The notes under the pieces: generated by a model | Databases searched by the model: none | Told to the model about the DNA's origin: nothing | The model's input: the letters and a program-made list of their open reading frames with translations, nothing else | DNA from: Corallococcus coralloides DSM 2259 | Lineage (GTDB): Bacteria > Myxococcota > Myxococcia > Myxococcales > Myxococcaceae | Assembly (NCBI RefSeq): GCF_000255295.1 | Contig: NC_017030.1 | Location: forward strand, 4,898,001 to 4,962,000 | Direction of reading: 5' to 3' | DNA: 64,000 nt | Made by a program: the position numbers and the translations under genes | Part shown: piece after piece, positions 42,753-52,226 of the stretch | Numbering within the stretch: the stretch's first letter is position 1 | How the letters are laid out: each line of letters starts with the position of its first letter

Positions 42753-44927
42753 TCAGTACGCGAAGCACTGCACCCCCGCGTCGTCCGGGAACGCCGGGGA
42801 GGGGATGGACGCGGGATCCGCGCAGTAGCCCGCGTGGTAGGCGACGTTGCAGACCGTGCCGCCGTCGGTCTCCGTGCCGCTCCCCGAGAAGGTGTTGGGA
42901 TAGGAGCCCCACACCGGACAGCCATAGTCACTGCAGTACGTGTGGATGCCGTTGTAGCAGGAGCCCAGCGTGGACTGATGTCCGGGCGACCCGGAGATGT
43001 CGATGGCGTGGTGGAACTTGCGCAGCTGGTTTCCGTAGATCCAGCTGTTGATGGTGTTGGACGTCACCACGCCAATGTCTCCCCCAGCCGGGGCACCCTG
43101 GGAGTCGAAGATGTTGAACCCCACGAAGCCCCAGTTGACCCGGTACAGCGTCATGCCCAGCTCGTTCTTGTAGAAGCGGTTGTCCCGGACGTAGAGGTGG
43201 TCGATGAAGCCGCGCAGCGGATCCGTCTGGGCGAAGTAGGACTGCGCCGCGTCGAACATGTGCTGCCGCAGGTCCAGCACGTGCTGGAAGCTCTGGAGCT
43301 CCGCGGGGTGGTAGCCCACCAGCCGCTGGAAGGTGCAGTCATCCGCGTGGGCGTACTGGCTGCCGTCCGTCAGGAAGCCCAGCTTGAAGCCCGACACGAA
43401 GTTCTCCGTGTAGGTCGTGGACTGCGAATAGGGCAGGTGCCCGTCGGTGCTCATCCCGAAGAAGTTCTCCGCCGCGGTGGGCTTGCGGACCGCGACGTTC
43501 TTGAAGACGTCCGTGTGCCCGCCCACCACGTTGATCGCCACCTTCACGTCGCAGATGGAGTTGTGGTGGACCTGCGAGCGCGCGTTGGGATTGCCCAGGA
43601 ACTCGTACGGATGGACCGCGCAGTAGCTCGGCGTGCCCCACTCCGTCGTCGGCGCCACGCTCACGCAGTAGGCATCCTCGGGCCGCGGGCTTCCGTCCTC
43701 CAGATCGTCATCGTCGCCTGCGTCGCCTCCATCGAAGACGTCCGGCGCGGGGCATCCCCCGTCGACGACCTCGGGAAGCGGGGTGGTGCCATCGGCGTTG
43801 CAGATCTTCGGACGGCAGTACTGCGCATGCTTGCTGAAGAGCATGTTCTTCCTGAAGGCGCCCTCAGGGCATCCCCCATCCGTCTGTGTCGGGCCCAGGG
43901 TGAGCTTCACTCCAGGCACCGTCTGGCATTGAGGATCCTCCTTGATGTAGACGGTGTTGAAGCCAAACGAGATGGCTCCGCCCACATGGGCGATCTTCAA
44001 GTGGTGCAGGTTGATGGGTGCGCCCGTCGTGTTATTCGACTGCTGAACACGCACCCCCACGGTCACCAACCGGTGGCCGCTGAGGAAGTCCGTGGGCAGT
44101 GTCGCCGCCGTGGGCTCGTGTCCATCCAGGTCGAGGATGGAGTTGAGGGTGTGGCCCCGGGAAGGGCAGTCCTGGGCCCGGCTGTATCCGACCCGCGTCG
44201 TGCCCGACAGGGTGAGGTACGAAACGCTGACGTTCGCCAGCTGTTGGGCCGCGGGAAGGGTGGGGTCGTCATCCACCAGGACCAGGGCCTCGAGCGTCAC
44301 GGCGCTCGGGACGTTGATGACGGTGGGGGCCGTGTCGTACTGCTGCGAGCCCTCCAGGTGGATGCCACTGGGGACATGGAGGCCCACGCCGTAGTTAAGG
44401 GGGCCACTGATGGGATAGTTCGGGGCCGGGATCTTGGTCTGATCCGTGATGGTGATGACGCCCGGATCGAGCACGACCTTCGGGTAGCCATTCTGCTTCG
44501 CCCAGTCGATGGCCTTCTGATACCAGATGCTCCGGGGCCCCGTCGTGGAGACCACCGTGTTGTCATTGGCGCAGAGGATGCTCGAGTCACCCCGGCAGGT
44601 CAGTCCCATCTGGCCGGGAGCGCAGAACGAATTCTGGTACCACCCATTGGTGTCGTAGACGCGGGCGCACATCACGCCGGGCAGGGTGTTCGGGTCGATG
44701 GACACCCCGGCATCAAAGGGGGGCCCCGCGTCGCCAGGGTAGCCCGGCTGATTGGGAATCTCCGGCTCCTCCATGGCGACCACGACGCGGCTGTCCGAGC
44801 CGCCATCGGACGCGGAATCGGGTTGGGACAGGCACCCGGACGCAAGAATCAAGGGAAGGGTGAAAGACAGCGCCTTCCCCATGGACTGGCGGAAGGCAAC
44901 GAGAGAAGCAGGCAAGGCCATTGGCAT
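42753..44927 (-). CDS. Large beta-helix-like surface lipoprotein
   Basis: 724 aa. The ATG at 44927 is chosen because a GAGG lies six bases upstream; an ATG at 44939 in the same frame is possible. The signal ends at ILASGC. The sequence from about residue 130 has right-handed parallel beta-helix features: repeated short strands rich in Asn and Gly (NSICDVKVAINVVGGH, LYVRDNRFYKNELG, GDIGVVTSNTINSW), as in pectate-lyase-like proteins and NosD-type domains. No catalytic site is recognisable. Many cysteines suggest disulfides. It starts 40 bases after the PhyH gene and may be in the same minus-strand operon as that dioxygenase and the acyl-CoA dehydrogenase. Confidence 0.8.
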   Translation of the reverse strand: MPMALPASLVAFRQSMGKALSFTLPLILASGCLSQPDSASDGGSDSRVVVAMEEPEIPNQPGYPGDAGPPFDAGVSIDPNTLPGVMCARVYDTNGWYQNSFCAPGQMGLTCRGDSSILCANDNTVVSTTGPRSIWYQKAIDWAKQNGYPKVVLDPGVITITDQTKIPAPNYPISGPLNYGVGLHVPSGIHLEGSQQYDTAPTVINVPSAVTLEALVLVDDDPTLPAAQQLANVSVSYLTLSGTTRVGYSRAQDCPSRGHTLNSILDLDGHEPTAATLPTDFLSGHRLVTVGVRVQQSNNTTGAPINLHHLKIAHVGGAISFGFNTVYIKEDPQCQTVPGVKLTLGPTQTDGGCPEGAFRKNMLFSKHAQYCRPKICNADGTTPLPEVVDGGCPAPDVFDGGDAGDDDDLEDGSPRPEDAYCVSVAPTTEWGTPSYCAVHPYEFLGNPNARSQVHHNSICDVKVAINVVGGHTDVFKNVAVRKPTAAENFFGMSTDGHLPYSQSTTYTENFVSGFKLGFLTDGSQYAHADDCTFQRLVGYHPAELQSFQHVLDLRQHMFDAAQSYFAQTDPLRGFIDHLYVRDNRFYKNELGMTLYRVNWGFVGFNIFDSQGAPAGGDIGVVTSNTINSWIYGNQLRKFHHAIDISGSPGHQSTLGSCYNGIHTYCSDYGCPVWGSYPNTFSGSGTETDGGTVCNVAYHAGYCADPASIPSPAFPDDAGVQCFAY

Positions 44928-44967
44928 CGCCGGCCTCATATTTCAAACATCTATCAAAAGATAGACG

Positions 44968-45714
44968 TCAGCCCGCCAGCTCCGAGCGCGAACCCGGAAT
45001 GGCCGGGTTGTCCGTCCGCCGGTACGTCGCCACCACGGAGTACTTCGTCTCCGCCGTATGGTTCCGGCTCGCCGCGTGGAACAGCCGCGCGTGGAAGAGC
45101 AGCACGTCCCCAGGGGACAGCCGCACGTATTGTGCGCTTTCGATGAGCGCCGCGTTCTCCGGCAGGTCCGGCCGCAGGAACAGCTTCGCGTCGTAGCGCT
45201 CCGGCGCGAACTGCATCCGGTGCGTACCGGGCAGCACCTTCAAACCGCCGTTCTCCGGCGTCTCCGTGCCCAATGCCAACCAGGTGGAGATGAGCTCCGG
45301 CCGCGTGAAGGCCCAATACCTCACGTCCTGGTGCCACCCCGTGTCCGACGAGAAACGCGGCTGCTTCGTCATCACGCAGTTGTGGTGCGCCCGCGCCTGC
45401 ACCACCGGCCCGTCCAGCAGCTGCCCCAGCGCCTCCTGCATCCGCGCGTCGTCGAACCACGCCGCGAACAGGGGCGAGCGCCCATGCGCCTTCAACAACC
45501 GCCGCACCGTCCGGCCGCCCTCGGCGTCGATGCTTGCCGGCGAACCCGGATAGGCCACGTGGGCCTCGTACTCCACCGGCCCGTCTCCGGAGGCCAACTG
45601 CTCCAGGATGACGGCCCGCATCCGCTCACACGTCCCGCCGTCCACGAAGGACGGCAGGACGAGATACCCATCGGTGGCGAAGCGCTGGCACTGCTCGGGG
45701 CTCAGGACGGACAT
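44968..45714 (-). CDS. PhyH (phytanoyl-CoA dioxygenase) family oxygenase 1
   Basis: 248 aa Fe(II)/2-oxoglutarate-dependent enzyme. The iron triad is readable as His128-x-Asp130 (GWHQD) and His213 (LFHAAS), with Arg217 probably contacting 2-oxoglutarate. The family hydroxylates diverse lipids and metabolites. It lies 51 bases after the AidB-like acyl-CoA dehydrogenase gene on the same strand, so a role in lipid or fatty-acyl modification is plausible, though the substrate is unknown. Confidence 0.88.
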   Translation of the reverse strand: MSVLSPEQCQRFATDGYLVLPSFVDGGTCERMRAVILEQLASGDGPVEYEAHVAYPGSPASIDAEGGRTVRRLLKAHGRSPLFAAWFDDARMQEALGQLLDGPVVQARAHHNCVMTKQPRFSSDTGWHQDVRYWAFTRPELISTWLALGTETPENGGLKVLPGTHRMQFAPERYDAKLFLRPDLPENAALIESAQYVRLSPGDVLLFHARLFHAASRNHTAETKYSVVATYRRTDNPAIPGSRSELAG

Positions 45715-45765
45715 GGCGCCCGCTTCTTAACGAGGGCGCCCGCCGCATGCACCTGTCGCGATGCC

Positions 45766-47427
45766 TCAGCCCAGGAGCCGCGAATCATCCAGGTCGATTT
45801 CATCCTGGATGAGGTCCACGCCGTTCTGCCGGAACCGCCGCGCCGCCGCCCGGCTGCGCGGGCCGTGCCCGTGCTCCAGGCACCACTGCGCGTGCTCGCT
45901 GAGCAGCGCCAGCTCCAGCGTGCGCCCCAGCGTCAGGGAGAAGCGCCGCGCCCCGGCCTCCATCGTGGTGGGGTTCGCCATCGCGCCGGACACCCAGGCC
46001 CGCGCGTGCTCCAGCGCGTCGTGCGCCGTCTTCACGCACGGCCGCAGGCCCGCGTCCGTCACCTTCGACAGCCGGCCCTCCACCTCGTGGAAGAACGCCT
46101 CCAGCGTGCCTTCCTTCGCCAGCGCGCGCAGCGAGTCCAACGACAGCACGTTCGTCGTGCCCTCCCAGATGGACAGCACCTGCGCGTCCGCCTGGATGCG
46201 CGGCAGGCCCGTGTCCTCCACGTAGCCCGCGCCGCCGAAGGACTCCGTCACCTCCGACGTGATGTGCACCACCTGCCGGCCCGTGGTCAGCTTCGCCAAC
46301 GGCGTCACCAGCCGTTGTAGCAGCAGCTCCTGCTCCGTCGCCGTGCGCGTCTCCAGCTTGCCCAGCAGCTCCACCCCGCGGAACGCCAGCAGGAAGCCCG
46401 CCTGGAACTCCGCCTCCAGCCCCGCCAGCGTGTCCATGTGCAGCGGCTTCTCCGACAGCGGCGCGCCGAACTGCACCCGGCGCTTCGCGTAGTCGTGCGC
46501 CAGCGCCATCGCGCGGCGCATGCTCCACGTGGCGCCCATCGCGTTCCAGGTGCGCGTCACGTTCAGCATCATCGCCATGTTGCGGATGCCGTCCGTCAGC
46601 CCCGCCACCGGCACCGCCAGCGTCCCGTCCAGCGTCAGCTCCGCCGTGGGCACCTTGCGCGTCCCCAGCTTGTCCTTCAGCCGGTTGATCTGGATGCCAT
46701 TGAGCCGGCCCTGCGCGTCCCGCGTCTCCACGAAGAAGAGCGCCAGCCCCTTGCCGCCGGGGCCATTGCCCGTGGGCCGCGCCAGCGTCAGCGCCATCTG
46801 CGCCGTCGTCGCGGACGTGAACCACTTCGTGCCGTACAGGCGCCAGCCCTCGGGGGACTGCCGCGCCTCCGTCAGCGTCAGCCCCACGTCCGAGCCGCCC
46901 GTGCGCTCCGTCATCCACTGGCCGGACGTCCAGAACGTCGCCGGATCCCGCGACGTCAGGTGGGGCAGGGCGTGGTCGATGAGTGCCTGGTTGCCCAGCG
47001 ACAGCAGCGACCGCGCCGCGCCATCCGTCATCGCCAGCGGGCACGAGTAGACGTCCAACGACGGCTGCACCAGGTAGTTCAACGCGAACTGGTGCACGCG
47101 GCTGAGCGCGCCGTTCTTCTGCTCGTAGGCCACCGCGACCAGGCCCTTCCTCGCGGTCAGCGCCTCCGCCTCCTTCCACAGCGGAGTCACCTCGATGTGG
47201 TCGATGCGCTGACCCCACGGGCTCCACTGCGTGAGCACGGGCTCGTTCAGCCGGTCGCGCTGCTGGAACTCGTAGAAGTACTTGCCTCCCAGCTCCCCCA
47301 GCTCGCGGAAGTCATCCTGGAGCGAGCGGAACATTTCCTCGGGAAGGGTGCGGGCGAGGTAGCTCTGGAAGAACGCGTCGTCGTCGTACTGGTTGCCTAG
47401 ACCGGGGGGCGCCTGGAAGAAGCTCAT
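45766..47427 (-). CDS. AidB-like acyl-CoA dehydrogenase
   Basis: 553 aa flavoprotein. The motifs MTERTGGSDVG, INRLKDKLGTRKV, GGAGYVEDTGLPRI and VLSIWEGTTNVL match the AidB branch of the acyl-CoA dehydrogenase family; the Glu in SIWEGT is the usual catalytic-base position. AidB proteins of E. coli bind DNA and belong to the adaptive response to alkylation, whereas many homologs oxidise acyl-CoAs, so the function here is open. It is the first of a minus-strand set leading to PhyH and the beta-helix lipoprotein. The start ATG 47427 lies 67 bases from the divergent ATPase gene. There is no evidence for an Ada-type regulator. Confidence 0.9.
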   Translation of the reverse strand: MSFFQAPPGLGNQYDDDAFFQSYLARTLPEEMFRSLQDDFRELGELGGKYFYEFQQRDRLNEPVLTQWSPWGQRIDHIEVTPLWKEAEALTARKGLVAVAYEQKNGALSRVHQFALNYLVQPSLDVYSCPLAMTDGAARSLLSLGNQALIDHALPHLTSRDPATFWTSGQWMTERTGGSDVGLTLTEARQSPEGWRLYGTKWFTSATTAQMALTLARPTGNGPGGKGLALFFVETRDAQGRLNGIQINRLKDKLGTRKVPTAELTLDGTLAVPVAGLTDGIRNMAMMLNVTRTWNAMGATWSMRRAMALAHDYAKRRVQFGAPLSEKPLHMDTLAGLEAEFQAGFLLAFRGVELLGKLETRTATEQELLLQRLVTPLAKLTTGRQVVHITSEVTESFGGAGYVEDTGLPRIQADAQVLSIWEGTTNVLSLDSLRALAKEGTLEAFFHEVEGRLSKVTDAGLRPCVKTAHDALEHARAWVSGAMANPTTMEAGARRFSLTLGRTLELALLSEHAQWCLEHGHGPRSRAAARRFRQNGVDLIQDEIDLDDSRLLG

Positions 47428-47494
47428 GGCCCGAAGTTAACACCGCTGACACGACGGTGGGGTACAGTGACCTCCCCCTCCCGCCGGAGCTGTG

Positions 47495-49369
47495 ATGACC
47501 GACTTCTTCCGCAGGCCCCCACCTGGCCCAGGTCCGTCTTCCCCCGACGCCGAGCAGGACGACAATCGCAGCATCACCCCGCTGGAGACGCCCGCCGCGC
47601 CGGCGAACCCCGTCCTGTCCGCGCCGCCCCGTCCGCGCACGCCCACCACCGCCGGCATGCCCCTGGGCGGAGAGCAGCGGACGGAGCCCACCCGCTCCAG
47701 GGCGGCGCAGCCCGCGCCCCTGCCGTCCGTCATCTTCGACCCGATGCCTCGCCCCCGCGTGCCGCCCGCGCAGTCCGCGGGCGTGGCCCCGCCGGGAGCA
47801 CCGCCGCCCTTCACCGAGGAGATGCTCGACGTGCAGACCGAGCGGCGCACCGCGCCCCCCGGCCCGCCGCCTCCGCCCGCGCAGGAGCCTGAGCGTCGCG
47901 CGGCCCCCGGCATGGATCGCCGGGGTCCCCCGGAAGCGGACCGCCGTGGCGCGCCGCCAGGAGGACCAGGGCCCGACCGTCGCGGATCAGCGTCGGCACC
48001 GCCGCAGAACTACGTGGGTCCGGAGCGGCGCGGCTTCCGGCGCGGTGAGGCGGCGGATGCGCCGGTGACGAACCGCTTCTGGCCCGCGCAGCCGAAGACG
48101 CTCCAGGAGGCCGGCCTCAACGCGACGTTCGTGGAGGAACTGGTCCTCAAGGCCATCTTCTTCGCGGGCGAGATGCGCGGCATGGACGTGGCCACGCGCC
48201 TGCAACTGCCCACCGCGCTGGTGGACGAGGTCATCGAGGGCCTGCGCCGCCAGAAGTACATCGACATCCGTGGCGGTGGCGGATCCGGCGTGGGCCGTTC
48301 CACGATGATCTACCAGCTCACGACCTTCGTGACGGACGTGCTGCGGCAGATCCTGGACCGCAACCGCTACAACGGTCCCGCGCCCGTGCCGTTCAACGAA
48401 TGGGTCGCCGCGGTGAAGCAGCAGACCGTGCGCGGCAACCGCATCACCCGCCATCGCATGCAGGACAAGTTCGGCGACCTGATCATCCGCGACTACATCT
48501 TCGACGGCATCGGTCCGGCGATGAACTCCGGGCGCGCCATCTTCTTCTATGGCCCCCCGGGCAACGGCAAGACGGCCATCTGCCAGGGCATGGTCAACTG
48601 CTACGAGGGGGACATCTTCGTCCCGCACGCGCTGCTCATCGACGACTTCGTGGTGAAGATGTTCGACGCGAACATCCACCGCGCAGTGGAGGACGAGCCC
48701 GGCATGCCCTCGTATGACCGCCGCTGGGTGCGCTGCCGCCGGCCGCTCGTGGTGGTGGGCGGTGAGCTCACGCTGGAGATGCTCGACCTCGTCTACACGC
48801 CGGAGGTGAAGTACTACGAGGCGCCGTTCCAGATGAAGGCGTCCAACGGGATGCTCCTCATCGACGACTTCGGCCGTCAGAAGGTGTCCCCCAAGGACCT
48901 GCTCAACCGGTGGATCGTCCCGCTGGAGAGCGACGTGGACATCCTCACGCTCCACACCGGCAAGAAGATCCAGGTGCCCTTCGACGTGTTCGCCGCGTTC
49001 TCCACCAACCTGGACCCCAGCGCCCTGGTGGATGACGCCTTCCTGCGCCGCGTCCGCTACAAGCTGGAGGTGCAGCGCCCGGACGAAGAGCAGTTCCACG
49101 AGATCTTCCAGGTGATGTGCAAGAAGCGCGGCGTGCCCTACGACGCGCGCGCCGTGGACTACCTCATCGACGAGCACTACCGCCCGAACCACCGGCCCTT
49201 CGCCGCGTGCCAGCCTCGCGACCTGTTGGATCAGGTCATCGACATGGCGAACTACCAGGGCCAGCCGCCGCGCCTGGATCCCGCGCTGCTGGACGCCGCC
49301 GTGCGCAGCTACTTCGTGCGCTTCGACAAGCCGGCGGGCTCCACGCCCACCGCCGCGTCCGCTGGCTGA
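47495..49369 (+). CDS. P-loop ATPase with Pro/Arg-rich N-terminal arm
   Basis: 624 aa from ATG 47495 (CGGAG five bases before); a GTG at 47492 is an alternative. The first 180 residues are disordered, Pro-rich with repeats DRRG and a GPERRG motif. The ATPase domain follows: Walker A GPPGNGKTA (Lys359) and Walker B LLIDDFG. The lengthy insert YEGDIFVPHALLIDDFV precedes a sensor region. I cannot assign it to a named subfamily; it resembles AAA proteins found beside motility and type VI-like loci in myxobacteria only in general form. Its last 61 bases overlap the convergent WbqC gene. Cytoplasmic. Confidence 0.82.
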   Translation: MTDFFRRPPPGPGPSSPDAEQDDNRSITPLETPAAPANPVLSAPPRPRTPTTAGMPLGGEQRTEPTRSRAAQPAPLPSVIFDPMPRPRVPPAQSAGVAPPGAPPPFTEEMLDVQTERRTAPPGPPPPPAQEPERRAAPGMDRRGPPEADRRGAPPGGPGPDRRGSASAPPQNYVGPERRGFRRGEAADAPVTNRFWPAQPKTLQEAGLNATFVEELVLKAIFFAGEMRGMDVATRLQLPTALVDEVIEGLRRQKYIDIRGGGGSGVGRSTMIYQLTTFVTDVLRQILDRNRYNGPAPVPFNEWVAAVKQQTVRGNRITRHRMQDKFGDLIIRDYIFDGIGPAMNSGRAIFFYGPPGNGKTAICQGMVNCYEGDIFVPHALLIDDFVVKMFDANIHRAVEDEPGMPSYDRRWVRCRRPLVVVGGELTLEMLDLVYTPEVKYYEAPFQMKASNGMLLIDDFGRQKVSPKDLLNRWIVPLESDVDILTLHTGKKIQVPFDVFAAFSTNLDPSALVDDAFLRRVRYKLEVQRPDEEQFHEIFQVMCKKRGVPYDARAVDYLIDEHYRPNHRPFAACQPRDLLDQVIDMANYQGQPPRLDPALLDAAVRSYFVRFDKPAGSTPTAASAG

Positions 49370-50157
49370 AGTGGCTGGGGGCCGTCCCCCGCGAACGGCC
49401 CCCACGGCGACGGCTGGAGCCACGTGCGTACCGTCTCCACAGGCACGTTGGCCAGCACGTCCACGATGGACAGCCCCGTCACGAAGCGCCCCTCGCGCCC
49501 CTGCGCGTAGTCGGGGTGGCGGAAGCGCTGCCACAAGAGGCGCACGTCCACGGCGCGGAAGCGCTCCGGCTTCAGGTACACCGTGGAGCCCGTCCCCGAG
49601 TAGTACGTGTGCGCGCCCGTCTGGAGGCAGTACTCCACCAGCCGCTGCGTCTTGTCCTCGCCCCGGCGCTCCAGCGTGGAGGAGAGCACCAGGTTCGGCT
49701 CCAAGCCCAGCGGTCCATGGAACAGCGCCATGCTGGACAGGAGCACGCGCAACAGCGACCCCGGGCCAGACTCGCGCGCGGCGGCGTCGTAGAAGGGCTC
49801 CACGAGCGGCAGCACCTGCGAGCGGAAGTGGGGCCTGCCTCCGTAGAGCGTCACCAGCGCCTGCAGGTGTTTGCGCGCCCAGGGCTGGCTCGAGTCCACC
49901 GCCAGGTCGCGGATCCGCGTGTCGCGGTGCGGATCCTCCAGCGGGATGGACAGCCACTGGAAGCCCGGTTCGGACGGGGGCGGCGTGGGCACGCCGTAGG
50001 GCAGGGCGACGCGCGTGCGGCGCTGCCAACCGCGCCGGAGCCACTGCACGTCGTCCAGCACCACCAGCGTACCGGCGCGGGCCACCTGCTCGTAGAAGTC
50101 CACCCACGGCAGGTAGTGGGGCTGCTCGGCGACGAGGACTCCAGGGTGTCCGGACAC
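49309..50157 (-). CDS. WbqC-like family protein
   Basis: 282 aa. The family signature QPHYLPWVDFYEQVARAG with the following VVLDDVQW is clear near the N-terminus (from about residue 10). WbqC-like proteins occur in O-antigen and polysaccharide loci, and their biochemistry is poorly known. A GTG at 50157 gives the N-terminus VSGHPGVLVAEQ; no ATG is available. It begins 20 bases after the stop of the second PhyH gene, so the two form a small minus-strand operon. The 3' end overlaps the ATPase gene tail to tail by 61 bases. Confidence 0.83.
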   Translation of the reverse strand: MSGHPGVLVAEQPHYLPWVDFYEQVARAGTLVVLDDVQWLRRGWQRRTRVALPYGVPTPPPSEPGFQWLSIPLEDPHRDTRIRDLAVDSSQPWARKHLQALVTLYGGRPHFRSQVLPLVEPFYDAAARESGPGSLLRVLLSSMALFHGPLGLEPNLVLSSTLERRGEDKTQRLVEYCLQTGAHTYYSGTGSTVYLKPERFRAVDVRLLWQRFRHPDYAQGREGRFVTGLSIVDVLANVPVETVRTWLQPSPWGPFAGDGPQPLQPADAAVGVEPAGLSKRTK

Positions 50158-50177
50158 GCCCTGGATGATAGGGCCTT

Positions 50178-50987
50178 TCAGGCGCCGCGCACCGGGTGAC
50201 GGAACATCGGAGGGAACACGCGCGGGGCCTTCTTCTTGCGCACGCAGGTGGTGTCCGCGCTCATGTAGCAGGCGGAGAACGCGCGCCGCCGCTGCCCGGG
50301 CCTGCCACGCCCGGAGCGGTGCCAGACGTGGTTGTGCACGAGCAGCGCCTCTCCGGCCCGCACCGGCAGGGGCACCACGTGAGCCTCCGCGTCCGCCGCC
50401 TCCACGCGGTCCGGGGGAATCACGCCACCCAGCGCCGTCACCAGGCCCGCGCGGTGACTGCCGGGGATCACCTCCAGACAGCCGCCGCCCTCCGGCGCGT
50501 CGTCCAGCGCGGTCCAGATTTGCAGGTCCGGCTCGCGCGTGAGGCCCCACAGCTTTCCGCCGTCCTGGTGGAAGGGCAGGTTGCTGCCGCCCGCCGGGCC
50601 CTTGTGGAAGAGGATGGCGCGGTACAGGACGATGTCGCCGGGGATGCGCGCGCGGGCGATCCGTTCGAACAGCGGGTTCTCCATCCACGCGAGGAAGCGC
50701 GGATCCTTCTCCAACTTCTCCAGCTTGCGGTAGTCGAGGGACGGGCCCTGCCAGCCCAGCCCCAGGGGCGCGTCCTCGTAGCGGCCGGTGGTGGCGTCGG
50801 GTTGGAAGAACATCCCCGGATACACCACGCGGCCGAGCATCAGGTCGTCCGCCCGCTCGCGCAGCGCCTCCACGCCCGCGTCGTCCAGCACACGGCCCAG
50901 GCGCGCGAAGCCTTGCGCCTCGTAGTGGGCGAGCACGGCCGCCACGTCCAACCCTTCCGCCTCCACGCTGAGCATCGCGCGCACCAT
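50178..50987 (-). CDS. PhyH family oxygenase 2
   Basis: 269 aa. Iron ligands His140-x-Asp142 (PFHQDGG) and His223 (VWHRSG) make it a 2-oxoglutarate-dependent dioxygenase like the one at 44968-45714, but the sequences are not close. Start ATG 50987 (MVRAML) or 50975 (MLSVEAEG); neither has a strong ribosome site. It is upstream of the WbqC-like gene and divergent from the second hydrolase. Substrate unknown; a role in modifying a glycan or lipid is possible. Confidence 0.87.
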   Translation of the reverse strand: MVRAMLSVEAEGLDVAAVLAHYEAQGFARLGRVLDDAGVEALRERADDLMLGRVVYPGMFFQPDATTGRYEDAPLGLGWQGPSLDYRKLEKLEKDPRFLAWMENPLFERIARARIPGDIVLYRAILFHKGPAGGSNLPFHQDGGKLWGLTREPDLQIWTALDDAPEGGGCLEVIPGSHRAGLVTALGGVIPPDRVEAADAEAHVVPLPVRAGEALLVHNHVWHRSGRGRPGQRRRAFSACYMSADTTCVRKKKAPRVFPPMFRHPVRGA

Positions 50988-51103
50988 TGCCTGGAGGCCC
51001 GGGCGCGTCCAGCCCGGCCTTTTGCGGACGGGGCAGGGTGCCCTCGGGGGGACGGGCTGTCGGCCCTTGCACCCGCGCCTGCCCGGCCGCATGGTGGGCG
51101 GGG

Positions 51104-52066
51104 ATGCCCTACCGTCGCGCCACGCACCTCGTCTCCGCCCCGGATGGCACCCGGGTGGCGGTCCACACCCACAGTTCGGGCATGCCGGAGGAGGGCCGCG
51201 ACGCAGCGCTCGCGGACCGCCCCACGGTGCTGCTGACCAACGGCATCGGCACGTCGGAGAACTTCTGGCGCCACATCGTCGCCGACCTGGAGCAGGACCA
51301 CCGCGTGGTGCACTGGGACTACCGCGGCCACGGCATGAGCGAGGAGTCGCGCGACAACGACTACCGCGTCCAGGTGCACGTGGACGACCTGGAGCGCGTC
51401 ACCGAGGCGGCCATGGCGCGTGGCGACGGCCGGCCTCCGCACCACATCGCCTTCTCCATGGGCGTGCGCATCCTGCTGGAGCTGTACCGCCGCCGGCCGG
51501 AGCTGGTGCCGTCCATGACGCTCATCGCGGGGACGCCGGGCGTGCCGGGCTCGGCGGATCCGCGCTGGGGGCCCCGCGTCGCCTTGTCCGCCGCGAAGGG
51601 GATGCTGGCCGCCGGAACGCCCTGGGTGCCGGTGGTGGCGCCCGCGGTGAAGGCCTTCCTCGCGACCCCGCTGGCGGATCCGCTGGCGAGGGCCGTGGGC
51701 GCGCTGCGGCCCCGGGCTCCGCGCGAGGACATCGCCGAGTTCCTGGACGCGCTCTACCACATGAGCGCGCAGGCCTACTGGCGCACGCTGCGAGGCCTCA
51801 CGGAGGGCCACGCCTGGGACGTCCTCCCGTCCATCCGCGTGCCCGTGCTGATCATCGCCGCGAGCAATGACGTCCTCGTGCCCCTGTCGGAAGTGCAGCG
51901 GCTGCACCGCGCGCTGCCCCAGGCCCACTGGCTCCAGGTGGATGACGCCGGCCACGCGGGCCTCCTGGAGGCCGGGACGGAGATCGCCCAGTCCGTTCGG
52001 GGCTTCCTGGATGCCCATGGATTGGGGGATTCAGCCTCCCCGCAAACCCCCGGAACCCCTGGCTGA
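51104..52066 (+). CDS. Alpha/beta-hydrolase with altered nucleophile elbow
   Basis: 320 aa. The expected G-x-S-x-G reads A-F-S-M-G around Ser118, with the first glycine replaced; the acid in AASNDVLV and His in DAGHAGL are in the usual order. The oxyanion region LTNGIGTSENFW is typical. No signal. The ATG at 51104 follows GGGCGGGG. Function unknown; serine, thioester or lactone hydrolysis is possible. It is divergent from the PhyH gene. Confidence 0.85.
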   Translation: MPYRRATHLVSAPDGTRVAVHTHSSGMPEEGRDAALADRPTVLLTNGIGTSENFWRHIVADLEQDHRVVHWDYRGHGMSEESRDNDYRVQVHVDDLERVTEAAMARGDGRPPHHIAFSMGVRILLELYRRRPELVPSMTLIAGTPGVPGSADPRWGPRVALSAAKGMLAAGTPWVPVVAPAVKAFLATPLADPLARAVGALRPRAPREDIAEFLDALYHMSAQAYWRTLRGLTEGHAWDVLPSIRVPVLIIAASNDVLVPLSEVQRLHRALPQAHWLQVDDAGHAGLLEAGTEIAQSVRGFLDAHGLGDSASPQTPGTPG

Positions 52067-52226
52067 AACCGGGCCGGCCCGGACGACCCACCCGCACTGT
52101 CAGGTCTTGAGAAACCGGTGACCCGGAAGGTTCCATGGCCGTGAGCCAGAAGTCACCGGGAGGGGTTTGCGTCGGCCTGTAATTTTGTGGTTTGTGAGGA
52201 GGCTCAGTACTCAACACGGAGTCTTC

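Noticed and set aside
42732-45146. 804-codon plus-strand frame opposite the beta-helix lipoprotein
   Set aside because: The minus-strand protein has a lipobox, a ribosome site and beta-helix strands; the plus-strand frame has none.
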